Below are positions 1-6,048 of a DNA stretch of 17,305 nt, piece after piece. The position numbers were made by a program, and so were the translations under genes. The notes under the pieces were generated by a model, which was given only the letters and a program-made list of their open reading frames with translations, was not told the DNA's origin and made no database searches. This DNA is from CAYFMS01 sp964462325 (GTDB lineage Bacteria > Patescibacteriota > Patescibacteriia > UBA9934), in assembly GCA_964462325.1 (NCBI GenBank), contig CAYWYQ010000015.1:1-17305 (forward strand), written 5' to 3'. How positions within the stretch are numbered: the stretch's first letter is position 1; the number at the start of each line of letters is the position of its first letter.

Positions 1-136
1 TTACTGCTCGAATCTTTCCTTGTACTCGAAAGACTTAGCACAATTTCTCTCGCGCAAAGCGGATGAGAAGGCTGTTTTGTGGGCATAGAATACCGCAACT
101 TTATAAACTTGTCAATATAATTATGTCTCATAATGA
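1..136. other. Intergenic stretch without a gene; possible 3' fragment of the structured repeat
   Basis: I see no credible coding frame here. Bases 57-65 (AAGCGGATG) match the 3' border of the structured repeat family described at 9931-10058 (AAGCGGATG) and 8404-8530 (AAACGGATG). The window edge cuts off whatever lies upstream, and the pairing arms cannot be confirmed, so this is only a possible remnant. Confidence 0.25.
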
Positions 137-165
137 TTGACAATTGATATAAAAACGATTACTAT
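137..165 (+). promoter_or_regulatory. Sigma70-type promoter of the first gene
   Basis: The -35 box TTGACA (137-142) is a perfect consensus. A 17-bp spacer leads to TACTAT (160-165), giving a start site near 172. The same TTGAC(A/C)-17-TACTAT arrangement precedes the acyltransferase gene (14023-14051). Confidence 0.65.
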
Positions 166-186
166 AGCTCCTTGGCAAAGATGCCA

Positions 187-194
187 AAAGGAGG
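187..194 (+). promoter_or_regulatory. Strong ribosome binding site deciding the first gene's start
   Basis: AAAGGAGG lies four bases before ATG 199. It is one of only two strong Shine-Dalgarno sites in the window (the other is at 14058-14063), and it argues against starts 172 and 181. Confidence 0.6.
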
Positions 195-198
195 AATG

Positions 199-1512
199 AT
201 GAACGAGTTACGTCATAAATTGTCCATTGGTGAATTCAGATCATGGACCACATTTCGTGATCTACTCATCCGTCTTGTGGAGTTACTCGATGGTATGAAT
301 TCTGACCCTATCGAAGAACAAGTCTATTGTCTCGATATCGAAAACACTTCTCAAACAATGACATTATGTGAAGAGATTGTTGACGCAGTCAAGCATCACT
401 TTGCAACTCCGGTAGAAACGAAAGCAGCGCAAAGGACGCTACGCCGAAAACTGAAGAAGATGCTGCATTGGGCTAATATCCTGATCGAGAATGGCCATTG
501 TTCTGCCGTCGATATTTTAGAAGACTTAACGATACGAGCTTCTGCACTTTCAGTCATGGAACAGGAACTGTCGGACATGTTCCTGCGCATTAACAGGGGA
601 CCGAAACTGCGTTTCCTGATCAATGCCTGTAATGTTGTACGTCATGCAAGTTCCATTAAGTACAGCGAACCCCTTTCGCAAGGAATCAGCTGGGAGCAAA
701 ATGTACACCCTCATTTGTCAGAGCATGCAGTGTATCACATCGTCGGTGGAGCGTTTGGTGCAGAAGTAAATATCGAGCCCGGTGAAGCAATTCAAACATC
801 TCTCGGTATTACAAATATTGACCTTGTCATCAGAGAACCTCTCTTTACTATTCCGGAAATGGAGTTTCACCTCTTCATGGGTCGATCTATTGTCCAGCTA
901 AACTACAATCCGATTGCTAGGTCACTCCATTTGCATGACCAGTACATACCCGCAAGTATTTACTACAATGAGAATGAAAAGACGAGGGTGGGTTATGCAC
1001 TGATGAAGTGTTTGATTGAAGATATTGTCATCGCCGTGACTGCTGGGGAAAAGATCTGCGGGGATTTTTGTGTCGTAGAAATTGATGCAGGAGAAACCGA
1101 AACACGAGAGACTGCACTTGAATATCTCGAAGATGAAGAAGAAGACGATGAAGATGAAGATGATCCCGTCGAGACATACGAAACATATGTCTATGAACCG
1201 TATTCCGAAACCGCTGTCGAAAGTAATGGTTCGAAAAGTGAATCCGTAGTAGAAGTTGGGTCAACCAAGCAAGCGTTACGCAAGGTTCGATCGCTCAAAC
1301 TCCGAAAAGCTTTACATGCCTTTTCTCTTCTTGGATGCGAAATCAAACATGGTTCAAATCACATCCTCATCCAATACAATGGGAAAACAACTTCATTCAT
1401 CGGTGACCACAGTCGCATGAATGAACGCATCATTTGTGGAGCGGCGTACAAGGCCTGCCGACGACTCGGTATTGACGAAAACGACTTCACAAATCAAGTG
1501 ATAAAATCGTAA
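199..1512 (+). CDS. Unrecognised protein with acidic linker and HicA-like C-terminal domain
   Basis: I do not recognise the family of the N-terminal 300 residues. They are mixed alpha/beta, soluble, and have no signal peptide or membrane segment. An acidic run (about residues 311-324, almost all D/E) forms a linker. The last 70 residues or so resemble the HicA/YcfA double-stranded-RNA-binding-like fold: a helix, a 'LLGCEIKHGSNHILIQ' strand pair with the GSxH signature (His388), an 'NGKTT' strand, then a helix ending 'LGIDENDF'. In HicA toxins that His is catalytic, but activity here is not shown. I chose ATG at 199 because AAAGGAGG (187-194) lies just before it. In-frame TTG 172 and ATG 181 are alternatives, and 172 coincides with the predicted transcription start. 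A terminator follows directly. The gene is monocistronic and convergent with the ung operon. Confidence 0.8.
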   Translation: MNELRHKLSIGEFRSWTTFRDLLIRLVELLDGMNSDPIEEQVYCLDIENTSQTMTLCEEIVDAVKHHFATPVETKAAQRTLRRKLKKMLHWANILIENGHCSAVDILEDLTIRASALSVMEQELSDMFLRINRGPKLRFLINACNVVRHASSIKYSEPLSQGISWEQNVHPHLSEHAVYHIVGGAFGAEVNIEPGEAIQTSLGITNIDLVIREPLFTIPEMEFHLFMGRSIVQLNYNPIARSLHLHDQYIPASIYYNENEKTRVGYALMKCLIEDIVIAVTAGEKICGDFCVVEIDAGETETRETALEYLEDEEEDDEDEDDPVETYETYVYEPYSETAVESNGSKSESVVEVGSTKQALRKVRSLKLRKALHAFSLLGCEIKHGSNHILIQYNGKTTSFIGDHSRMNERIICGAAYKACRRLGIDENDFTNQVIKS

Positions 1513-1534
1513 CCGCAACTACTGCGGTTTTTTT
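1511..1534 (+). terminator. Rho-independent terminator
   Basis: The stem AACCGCA/TGCGGTT (1511-1517, 1523-1529) has a 5-base loop and is followed by T7. It overlaps the stop codon of the first gene. The stop codon of the convergent minus-strand gene (1519-1521) lies in its loop, but the minus side lacks a clear T tract. Confidence 0.85.
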
Positions 1535-2037
1535 GTATTTATTTTTGGAAACGTGCCCGGCTGATGAAAATCTGGTTGCTCTCCTGGAACAGGGTTCCAT
1601 GCAAGAAATTCTCCACCTGCAATAACAAATGTATTCGCTTTTACGATTTTTGATGTGAATATATCTTTTGGAAGAGTAATTTTATGATGGATCTCCCCAC
1701 CAATTGTAGAGGTATCTATCTCTAGCGCTGTATGCACATGATCATTCGATCGCTTCCGTGGCTCATCAAACTCGAGCAATAAGTAATGTCCCTCCCTGTC
1801 TATTTCAAATTCAATATATCGACCATTATCAAGAACAAAAAATAGTTCTGCGACATCATATTCCCATAATCCATCTATACGCGTATATGCTGGAGCATCT
1901 GGCACGCGAATAAATCCATCTTCGGGCAAAGTGACATGTATATGCACTCCCTTTTCATCTTCCATTACAATAAAATCCGCCCAAATATCTTTGGGGCATG
2001 GTTCACCATTCCATCTATTTCTCACTTCAAATTTCAT
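1519..2037 (-). CDS. C4orf33/UPF0462-type protein (CBM9-like beta-sandwich)
   Basis: This 172-residue protein matches my memory of the UPF0462 family (human C4orf33). It starts 'RNRWNGEP', has 'LWEYDVAELFFV...YIEFEIDREGHYLLLEF' in the middle, and ends 'NPVPGEQPDFHQP' before 'FPKIN'. That family is usually classed as a carbohydrate-binding-module-9-like fold; no reaction is established that I know of. There is no signal peptide, so it is probably cytosolic. It is the last gene of the permease-ung operon, two bases after the ung stop codon, with no strong ribosome binding site, so translation is probably coupled to ung. Confident on family resemblance, not on function. Confidence 0.75.
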   Translation of the reverse strand: MKFEVRNRWNGEPCPKDIWADFIVMEDEKGVHIHVTLPEDGFIRVPDAPAYTRIDGLWEYDVAELFFVLDNGRYIEFEIDREGHYLLLEFDEPRKRSNDHVHTALEIDTSTIGGEIHHKITLPKDIFTSKIVKANTFVIAGGEFLAWNPVPGEQPDFHQPGTFPKINTKKPQ

Positions 2038-2039
2038 AC

Positions 2040-2720
2040 CTATTCTTCGTCTTCATACACCCAAACAATTGGCAAAATCATCTTTGAAAGCAAGTAGTCA
2101 TTCGTCTTGCTGAAATGTTTACAGCCAAAAAACCCATTATGTGCAGAAAACGGTGATGGATGCGCCGCTTCTAGTACCAAATGCTTTGATTCATCTATCA
2201 ATTCCTTTTTCTGTTGCGCATATTTTCCCCACAATAAAAACACAATTCCTTCACGTGCCTCTGAAATTTTCTTAATCGCCGCATCTGTAAATTGTTCCCA
2301 ACCCTTTTTCTGATGCGATCCTGCTTTATTCGCTTCAACGGTTAATGTTGCATTCAAAAGTAATACCCCTTGGTCTGCCCAATGCTGCAAATTTCCAGAT
2401 GTAGGAATTGTAAAGCCAAGATCCTCATGAATCTCTTTATAAATATTCTGCAAAGATGGCGGAGTCTTGATTCCGTCTTGAACAGAAAAACATAAACCAT
2501 GCGCCTGCCCTATTCCATGATAAGGATCCTGCCCAATAATAACGACTTTTACTTTTTCAAAAGGAGCCGAATCAAAGGCATTAAAAATAAGTTTCGGCGG
2601 TGGAAATATTTTTTTTGTTTGATATTCCCCACGAATAAAATCAGTCAATTCCGTAAAATACGGTTGCGAAAACTCCTCCTTCAACTGTTCCTTCCAGGAA
2701 TCCTCGATTTTAATAGACAT
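2040..2720 (-). CDS. ung: Uracil-DNA glycosylase, family 1
   Basis: Removes uracil from DNA as the first step of base excision repair, in the cytosol. The 226-residue length is normal for family 1. The water-activating motif GQDPYHG is at residues 63-69 (Asp65). The uracil-pocket Asn is in 'LLLNATLTV' (Asn123). The leucine-loop motif HPSPFS begins at residue 187 (His187) and is followed by 'GFFGCKHFS', which is diagnostic of Ung. The start ATG lies one base after the stop of the upstream permease gene, and the next gene begins two bases after its own stop, so the three form one minus-strand operon. No key residue is missing. Confidence 0.97.
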   Translation of the reverse strand: MSIKIEDSWKEQLKEEFSQPYFTELTDFIRGEYQTKKIFPPPKLIFNAFDSAPFEKVKVVIIGQDPYHGIGQAHGLCFSVQDGIKTPPSLQNIYKEIHEDLGFTIPTSGNLQHWADQGVLLLNATLTVEANKAGSHQKKGWEQFTDAAIKKISEAREGIVFLLWGKYAQQKKELIDESKHLVLEAAHPSPFSAHNGFFGCKHFSKTNDYLLSKMILPIVWVYEDEE

Positions 2721-2721
2721 A

Positions 2722-3759
2722 CTATTTATCTAATATTCCCGACTTGTAGAGATCACGCATGACGAGTACTCCAGACAATATGACTGGCCCAACAATGAAT
2801 CCAATTGGACCGAATAATTCAATTCCACCTAGAATAGACACAAGAACGAGCAATTCAGGCATTTTCGTTTTCTTTCCAACAAGGATTGGTGAAAGGAAAT
2901 TATCTACTAATCCGACAAATACCACAGCCCAAATCAGTAATCCGAATGCCATTCCTGTATCTCCGGTCAAGAATAGGTATAAGATTGCTGGCACCATAAT
3001 AAGACCAACGCCAACGAGCGGGACTTGAGCAGCGATAAGAACGAGCGATCCCCAAAGAAGTGCTTTTGGTACCCCGAAAATCAAAAGTCCAATCGTTGCA
3101 ACTGTGGCTTGCACAAAGGCGATAATGATCGCTCCGAACATTACTCCTCGTACCGTGCGATTCATGCGCCGGACAATATTATCGTCGAGAGAATCCTTAA
3201 ATGGACTCAGTTCAAGCAGTTCCTGATGAATCCATTTACGATGCACAAGCACATTAAAGAGAGCAATAAAGAAAATGAATAATTGCAGAACAAATGAAGC
3301 TCCTCCTGCCAAAATCTGTGCTAAATTGCTCTGCAACCACTCTGCAAGCGCCAGCATCGCAGAAAGAACATTGATTTGTGCTATATATTCCTTTGCAAAA
3401 TCTGGAGCGATTTCTATCAAGGTAGCAAGCCAACCATTCACTGTTTCTGTGAGATCATTTTGGGACGCAAAGCTCATTAATTCCGTTGCCTGACCGACAA
3501 GTAAGATCGCAAGTCCAACCAAAGGCAAAAGGACAAGCAAGAATACTCCTATAATCATCAAAAGCGCACTTAGGCGTTCTGACTTTATAATACGCGTACA
3601 TTTACTTTGAAGCGGCGACAGTAATACACCAAAAATGGCAGCGGTAATAAGCGTGAGTATATACGGTTCTACCACTCTCCAGAAAAGGAGCAATGTAATA
3701 CCCGATGCTAGAATGAAGAACCAGTGAATAATATGTCTATTAGATTTTTTCGTTGCCAT
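2722..3759 (-). CDS. AI-2E/PerM family membrane permease
   Basis: This 345-residue protein of the PerM/YdiK/YtvI type (AI-2E transporter family) is predicted to sit in the inner membrane with about seven or eight helices. Two N-terminal helices (residues 10-55) and one near 62-90 are followed by a soluble amphipathic segment (95-150). A hydrophobic helix follows at about 155-172. The C-terminal half holds the family's typical glycine-rich helices, including 'FGVPKALLWGSLVLIAAQVPLVG' and 'VGLVDNFLSPILVG'. Substrates differ among members (autoinducer-2 export, Na+/H+ exchange), so none is assigned. It is first in the operon with ung and the UPF0462-type gene. An extended -10 box lies eight bases before its ATG and no Shine-Dalgarno is visible, suggesting leaderless translation. 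Confidence 0.85.
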   Translation of the reverse strand: MATKKSNRHIIHWFFILASGITLLLFWRVVEPYILTLITAAIFGVLLSPLQSKCTRIIKSERLSALLMIIGVFLLVLLPLVGLAILLVGQATELMSFASQNDLTETVNGWLATLIEIAPDFAKEYIAQINVLSAMLALAEWLQSNLAQILAGGASFVLQLFIFFIALFNVLVHRKWIHQELLELSPFKDSLDDNIVRRMNRTVRGVMFGAIIIAFVQATVATIGLLIFGVPKALLWGSLVLIAAQVPLVGVGLIMVPAILYLFLTGDTGMAFGLLIWAVVFVGLVDNFLSPILVGKKTKMPELLVLVSILGGIELFGPIGFIVGPVILSGVLVMRDLYKSGILDK

Positions 3760-3767
3760 ATATATCT

Positions 3768-3776
3768 AGTATATCA
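3768..3776 (-). promoter_or_regulatory. Extended -10 promoter element of the permease-ung operon
   Basis: On the minus strand the sequence reads TGATATACT, an extended -10 (TGn + TATACT). No -35 box is recognisable. The predicted start is one or two bases before the permease ATG. Confidence 0.5.
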
Positions 3777-3782
3777 TGCGTA

Positions 3783-3827
3783 GAATCAAAAAACCGAGTG
3801 GAATAAGATACTCGGTTTTTTTGATTC
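3783..3827. terminator. Bidirectional terminator-like hairpin
   Basis: A long stem (GAATCAAAAAACCGAGT at 3783-3799 with its near-complement at 3810-3827) has a GC-rich inner part, a 10-base loop, and A/T tracts on both sides, so it could stop transcripts from either direction. It lies just upstream of the permease promoter and would shield it from minus-strand readthrough across repeat cluster 1. Confidence 0.7.
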
Positions 3828-3828
3828 C

Positions 3829-3858
3829 AAGGTCCGATCTCTCGCTTAAGGTACCGGC
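3829..3858 (+). repeat. Partial copy of the GGTCCG hairpin repeat
   Basis: AAGGTCCGATCTCTCGC is shared with 3993-4009, and with one change with 9826-9842. The rest diverges after 3846. It appears to be a truncated copy of the composite repeat that precedes structured elements at 3995-4110 and 9828-9940. Confidence 0.55.
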
Positions 3859-3885
3859 AGGGATCCCTTGCATAAATAACAGAAG

Positions 3886-3943
3886 ATTCCGGATCGAGTC
3901 CGGAATGACAGGGTGGTGCTAAAAGCTAATCAGCTAAAGGCTA
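3886..3943. repeat. Composite intergenic repeat: ATTCC palindrome plus GCTAA tract
   Basis: Palindrome ATTCCGGA-5-TCCGGAAT (3886-3906) is followed by GACAGGGTG and then GCTAAAAGCTAA-type sequence. The same order recurs at 9436-9495 in degraded form (ATTCC...TCTGGAAT, GACAGAGTG, GCTAAGAGCTAA). Similar ATTCC...GGAATGAC palindromes occur widely as dispersed repeats in bacteria. Confidence 0.6.
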
Positions 3944-3994
3944 TTCGACTACCCCTACACCCTACCCCCTACTTTACTATCTTGCTACGTCCAA

Positions 3995-4099
3995 GGTCCG
4001 ATCTCTCGCATGAGGCACGGACCTTTCGCTTTCCGATCTGAGGTACCGACTCAATCAGCTCCACTGATTGAAGTCGGACCTCTCTTTCAGCAACGAATC
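3995..4099 (+). repeat. Two-hairpin composite repeat, copy 1
   Basis: Hairpin 1 pairs GGTCCG (3995-4000) with CGGACC (4018-4023). Hairpin 2 is long: GAGGT at 4040-4044 pairs with ACCTC at 4078-4082, and the inner arms CCGACT and CAATCAG also pair, about 18 bp in all. A 17-base linker (CTTTCAGCAACGAATCC, 4083-4099) joins it to the structured element. The stretch 4040-4109 matches 9871-9940 at 65 of 70 positions by my count. Confidence 0.75.
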
Positions 4100-4233
4100 C
4101 TTGTCCACGCAGAAAACGGGATGAAGTTTGAAGATGAAAGGTTAAACCTTGTTCGCAGTTCAAAAAGGTTGAACCTTTATACGATGAGTGCGCAGCGGAA
4201 AACTGAAGCGAAAATTCGCTTATAGACAAGCGG
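4100..4233 (+). repeat. Structured element, altered copy
   Basis: It has the family's 5' border (TTGTCC...GCA), arm GAAAACGGG (4112-4120), loop ATGAAG, a terminal hairpin GTTCAA-5-TTGAAC starting exactly 46 bases after the arm, and the 3' border AAGCGG (4228-4233). The expected 3' arm (4219-4227, CTTATAGAC) resembles that of the copy at 8404-8530 and cannot pair with GAAAACGGG. It looks like a recombinant or decayed copy. Confidence 0.6.
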
Positions 4234-4357
4234 TTGTCCGCGTAGAAAATTAGATGCTATTTAGGTGAAAGACAAGAACCTTCCGCAGACGTACTGAAAG
4301 GTACGATGAGGACAGGTTCGAAGTTCTTGATCCTAAAGAGCGTTAATTTTCAAGCGG
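4234..4357 (+). ncRNA. Structured element, intact copy 1
   Basis: P1 pairs CCGC (4238-4241) with GCGG (4354-4357). P2 pairs GAAAATTAG (4245-4253) with TTAATTTTC (4343-4351). The joining loop ATGCTA lies opposite GAGCG (4338-4342). P3 pairs TTTAGG (4260-4265) with CCTAAA (4332-4337). Inner arm CAAGAAC (4273-4279) pairs with GTTCTTG (4323-4329). The terminal hairpin is GTAC-TGAAAG-GTAC (4291-4304), flanked by TCCGCAG and TGAGGA. The last 25 bases are also the end of the minus-strand gene 4333-4857. Whether the element acts as RNA or as DNA is not known. Confidence 0.7.
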
Positions 4358-4857
4358 CAAACTTCACAATTCCCGTTGATCCGTTTTGCCGCCTTATACA
4401 CTGCATATATTGTCACCAATAGAGCTATTGTCGCTATTGGATACCGGTATTTTACTAGGAATGCAGTTGCACCTAATCCAAATACAGCGAATACCGCCGA
4501 ATAGCACGCCGAACATGCTACAAGTGTAGATAAAATAGATAATACCACCCCACTTATGGTTGCAACATTTTCATGCCCACCGTGCTTTTTCTTCTCAGCG
4601 ATCTGTTTCTTTATATATATCTGCATCGCGATAAGTAATGCATTCGCGAGAGATAACACAATCACAATCGCGAGCAATGCAGGAGTTCTTCCCAGAATCT
4701 CTAATTGGAATGTAAAGTCATTTCCCGGCGTGGTCCATACCGGAATCATAATAAGTAACCAGAAAATGAATATCGATAGCCCCAAAAACCAAAACAATCC
4801 TCTTTTTGTCTTGAGTACAGCACTAACTCCTTTTCTTATTTCATTCAAAATATTCAT
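4333..4857 (-). CDS. Four-helix membrane protein with two CxxC motifs (MerT-like architecture)
   Basis: Four transmembrane helices are evident (in the 174-residue numbering about 21-43, 55-80, 98-125 and 133-152). A CSAC motif sits in helix 3 and a CEVC motif in the C-terminal tail. 'CSACYSAVFAVFGLGA...YRYPI...CEVC' recalls mercuric-transport MerT (paired Cys in a helix, FGxxGA, YRP, tail Cys pair), so metal or thiol-redox work is plausible but unproven. ATG 4857 is chosen. An in-frame TTG at 4875 would be leaderless relative to a TAGTAT box at 4884-4889. The last seven codons lie inside the structured element at 4234-4357, so the tail after Cys was probably rewritten by that element. Transcribed divergently from the 4998 operon. 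Confidence 0.7.
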   Translation of the reverse strand: MNILNEIRKGVSAVLKTKRGLFWFLGLSIFIFWLLIMIPVWTTPGNDFTFQLEILGRTPALLAIVIVLSLANALLIAMQIYIKKQIAEKKKHGGHENVATISGVVLSILSTLVACSACYSAVFAVFGLGATAFLVKYRYPIATIALLVTIYAVYKAAKRINGNCEVCRLKINAL

Positions 4858-4983
4858 AGATACTAGGTAGGACAATGCGAGTGATACTAATTAAGTTGCT
4901 AGCAGAATGTATGATAATGGATGATAACATATCTTATTTTTCACGTATTCTAATCTGCATTTTCTATAAGAATAGAATTCCGC

Positions 4984-4989
4984 TATAAT
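4984..4989 (+). promoter_or_regulatory. -10 box of the 7-TM/hsp20/vanW operon
   Basis: A perfect TATAAT lies eight bases before the ATG at 4998, so the transcript is predicted to start at about 4996, giving a leaderless mRNA. The -35 region (TTTCTA at a 17-bp spacing) is weak. Confidence 0.6.
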
Positions 4990-4997
4990 GCATACAT

Positions 4998-5681
4998 ATG
5001 ATGGAGGTTTTCACAGCTGATATAACAGCAATTACAATACTTGGTATTTTATGGGGGTTTATTTTCTGGCAATTCAAGATGATGCGCCGAGAAATGATTA
5101 TCTTAAGCGTCACTGCAATCTTTCTTTTGCCGCTTAGTCTATCCATTGGAGCAAAATCGAGTGGAGTCGATATTGCACAACTCGGCATTCCTGATTTACT
5201 CTTTGCCTTCTTCGTAACCGGACTAGCTGGAGTCATTTATCACGCCGCACTTGGGAAAGAGTATCATCGAACAAAACATCATAAATCATCGACACGAGGC
5301 GTAGCAGAATTATGGCTTATGCGTCTATTCCTCTTTGTACTTCTCTTTATTTGGGGGACCGTTATTTTCATCCTTCTATTTAATATGAGTAATGTATATG
5401 CGTCCTTATTATCTGCACTTATCGTCGGACTATATATCATGAGTCACCGAAAGAATTTATTACTCGACAGTCTTCTCTCCGCTCTACTCATGGGAATACT
5501 CATGACCGTCGTTGGCTTTGTATCTTATTCTGTCTCTCCGGAAAGCAGTGAATTACTCTTTGTAGAATCTACAACACTTTTCCTTGGAATACCTACCGAT
5601 TTACTCCTTTGGGGATTCGCGCTTGGATTTGCACTTGGACCGCTTTATGAATATGTACGAAAACTCAAATTAGATACATGA
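4998..5681 (+). CDS. Seven-helix membrane protein, lycopene-cyclase-domain-like
   Basis: This 227-residue, very hydrophobic protein has about seven helices: residues 5-25, 33-52, 60-82, 108-134, 135-150, 160-180 and 195-220. 'GIPDLLFAFFVTGLAGVIYHAALG' and the terminal 'IPTDLLLWGFALGFALGPLYEYV' look like the repeated 'E/D-F-L-F...Y-E' helices of the CarR/CrtY lycopene-cyclase domain proteins common in CPR genomes. The catalytic acidic pairs of true cyclases are not clear, and no carotenoid genes are nearby, so I would not call an enzyme. First gene of an operon; its TGA overlaps the Hsp20 ATG (ATGA at 5678-5681), indicating coupled translation. There is no Shine-Dalgarno before ATG 4998. Confidence 0.65.
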   Translation: MMEVFTADITAITILGILWGFIFWQFKMMRREMIILSVTAIFLLPLSLSIGAKSSGVDIAQLGIPDLLFAFFVTGLAGVIYHAALGKEYHRTKHHKSSTRGVAELWLMRLFLFVLLFIWGTVIFILLFNMSNVYASLLSALIVGLYIMSHRKNLLLDSLLSALLMGILMTVVGFVSYSVSPESSELLFVESTTLFLGIPTDLLLWGFALGFALGPLYEYVRKLKLDT

Positions 5682-6046
5682 ATGATCACATAGAACAATT
5701 TGAGGCTGCATTACATAATGATGAGGGGCAACTTGCTGTTGATGTTATCGAAACACCAACCGATGTTATTATTCGCAGTGCCATTGCAGGAGTAAAACCA
5801 GAAGATATTGATATTAATGTCACAACTGATCTTGTGACGATCCGTGGAAACAGGAAAAGAAAACAAGAACATCACAGTGCCACGGTTCATTATTCAGAAT
5901 GTTACTGGGGTGTTTTTTCTCGATCAATCATCCTTCCAGCACATGTGCAACCAAATGAAGCACATGCCGTATTTGAAGATGGAGTTCTCACATTGACCAT
6001 CCCAAAAGTTCATGGTGAGATGCGCATAAACATTCAAACCTCATAA
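5678..6046 (+). CDS. Small heat-shock protein, Hsp20/alpha-crystallin family
   Basis: This 122-residue ATP-independent holdase-type chaperone is expected to be cytosolic and to bind unfolding proteins. The alpha-crystallin domain spans about residues 18-112. It contains 'DVIETPTDVIIRSAIAGVKPEDIDINV', 'LVTIRGNRK', 'YSECYWGVFSRSIILPAHV' and the diagnostic 'A.FEDGVLTLTIPK' (AxxxxGVL). The N-terminal arm is short, and no clear C-terminal IxI anchor is present, which may limit oligomer assembly. It overlaps the upstream membrane-protein gene by four bases and is followed two bases later by the VanW gene, so the three are co-transcribed. The partners suggest an envelope-linked role, which is inference. 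Confidence 0.93.
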   Translation: MNDHIEQFEAALHNDEGQLAVDVIETPTDVIIRSAIAGVKPEDIDINVTTDLVTIRGNRKRKQEHHSATVHYSECYWGVFSRSIILPAHVQPNEAHAVFEDGVLTLTIPKVHGEMRINIQTS

Positions 6047-6048
6047 AT

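Noticed and set aside
168..193. Hairpin CTCCTTGGC / GCC-AA-AAGGAG that would hide the first gene's ribosome binding site.
   Set aside because: The predicted transcription start is near 172, inside the left arm, so the full stem would not be in the mRNA. It may be a chance match.
3969..4229. Open frames of about 70-86 codons on both strands in repeat cluster 1.
   Set aside because: They run across the hairpin repeats and have no start signals or protein-like composition.
4291..4320. Hammerhead-ribozyme-like CGATGAG...CGAA around the terminal hairpin.
   Set aside because: The CUGAUGA core, a proper stem II and the GAAA box are not present together, and the match is not kept in other copies.
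3783..4357. CRISPR array suggested by repeated short motifs.
   Set aside because: Repeats are long, imperfect and structured, with no regular spacers and no cas genes.
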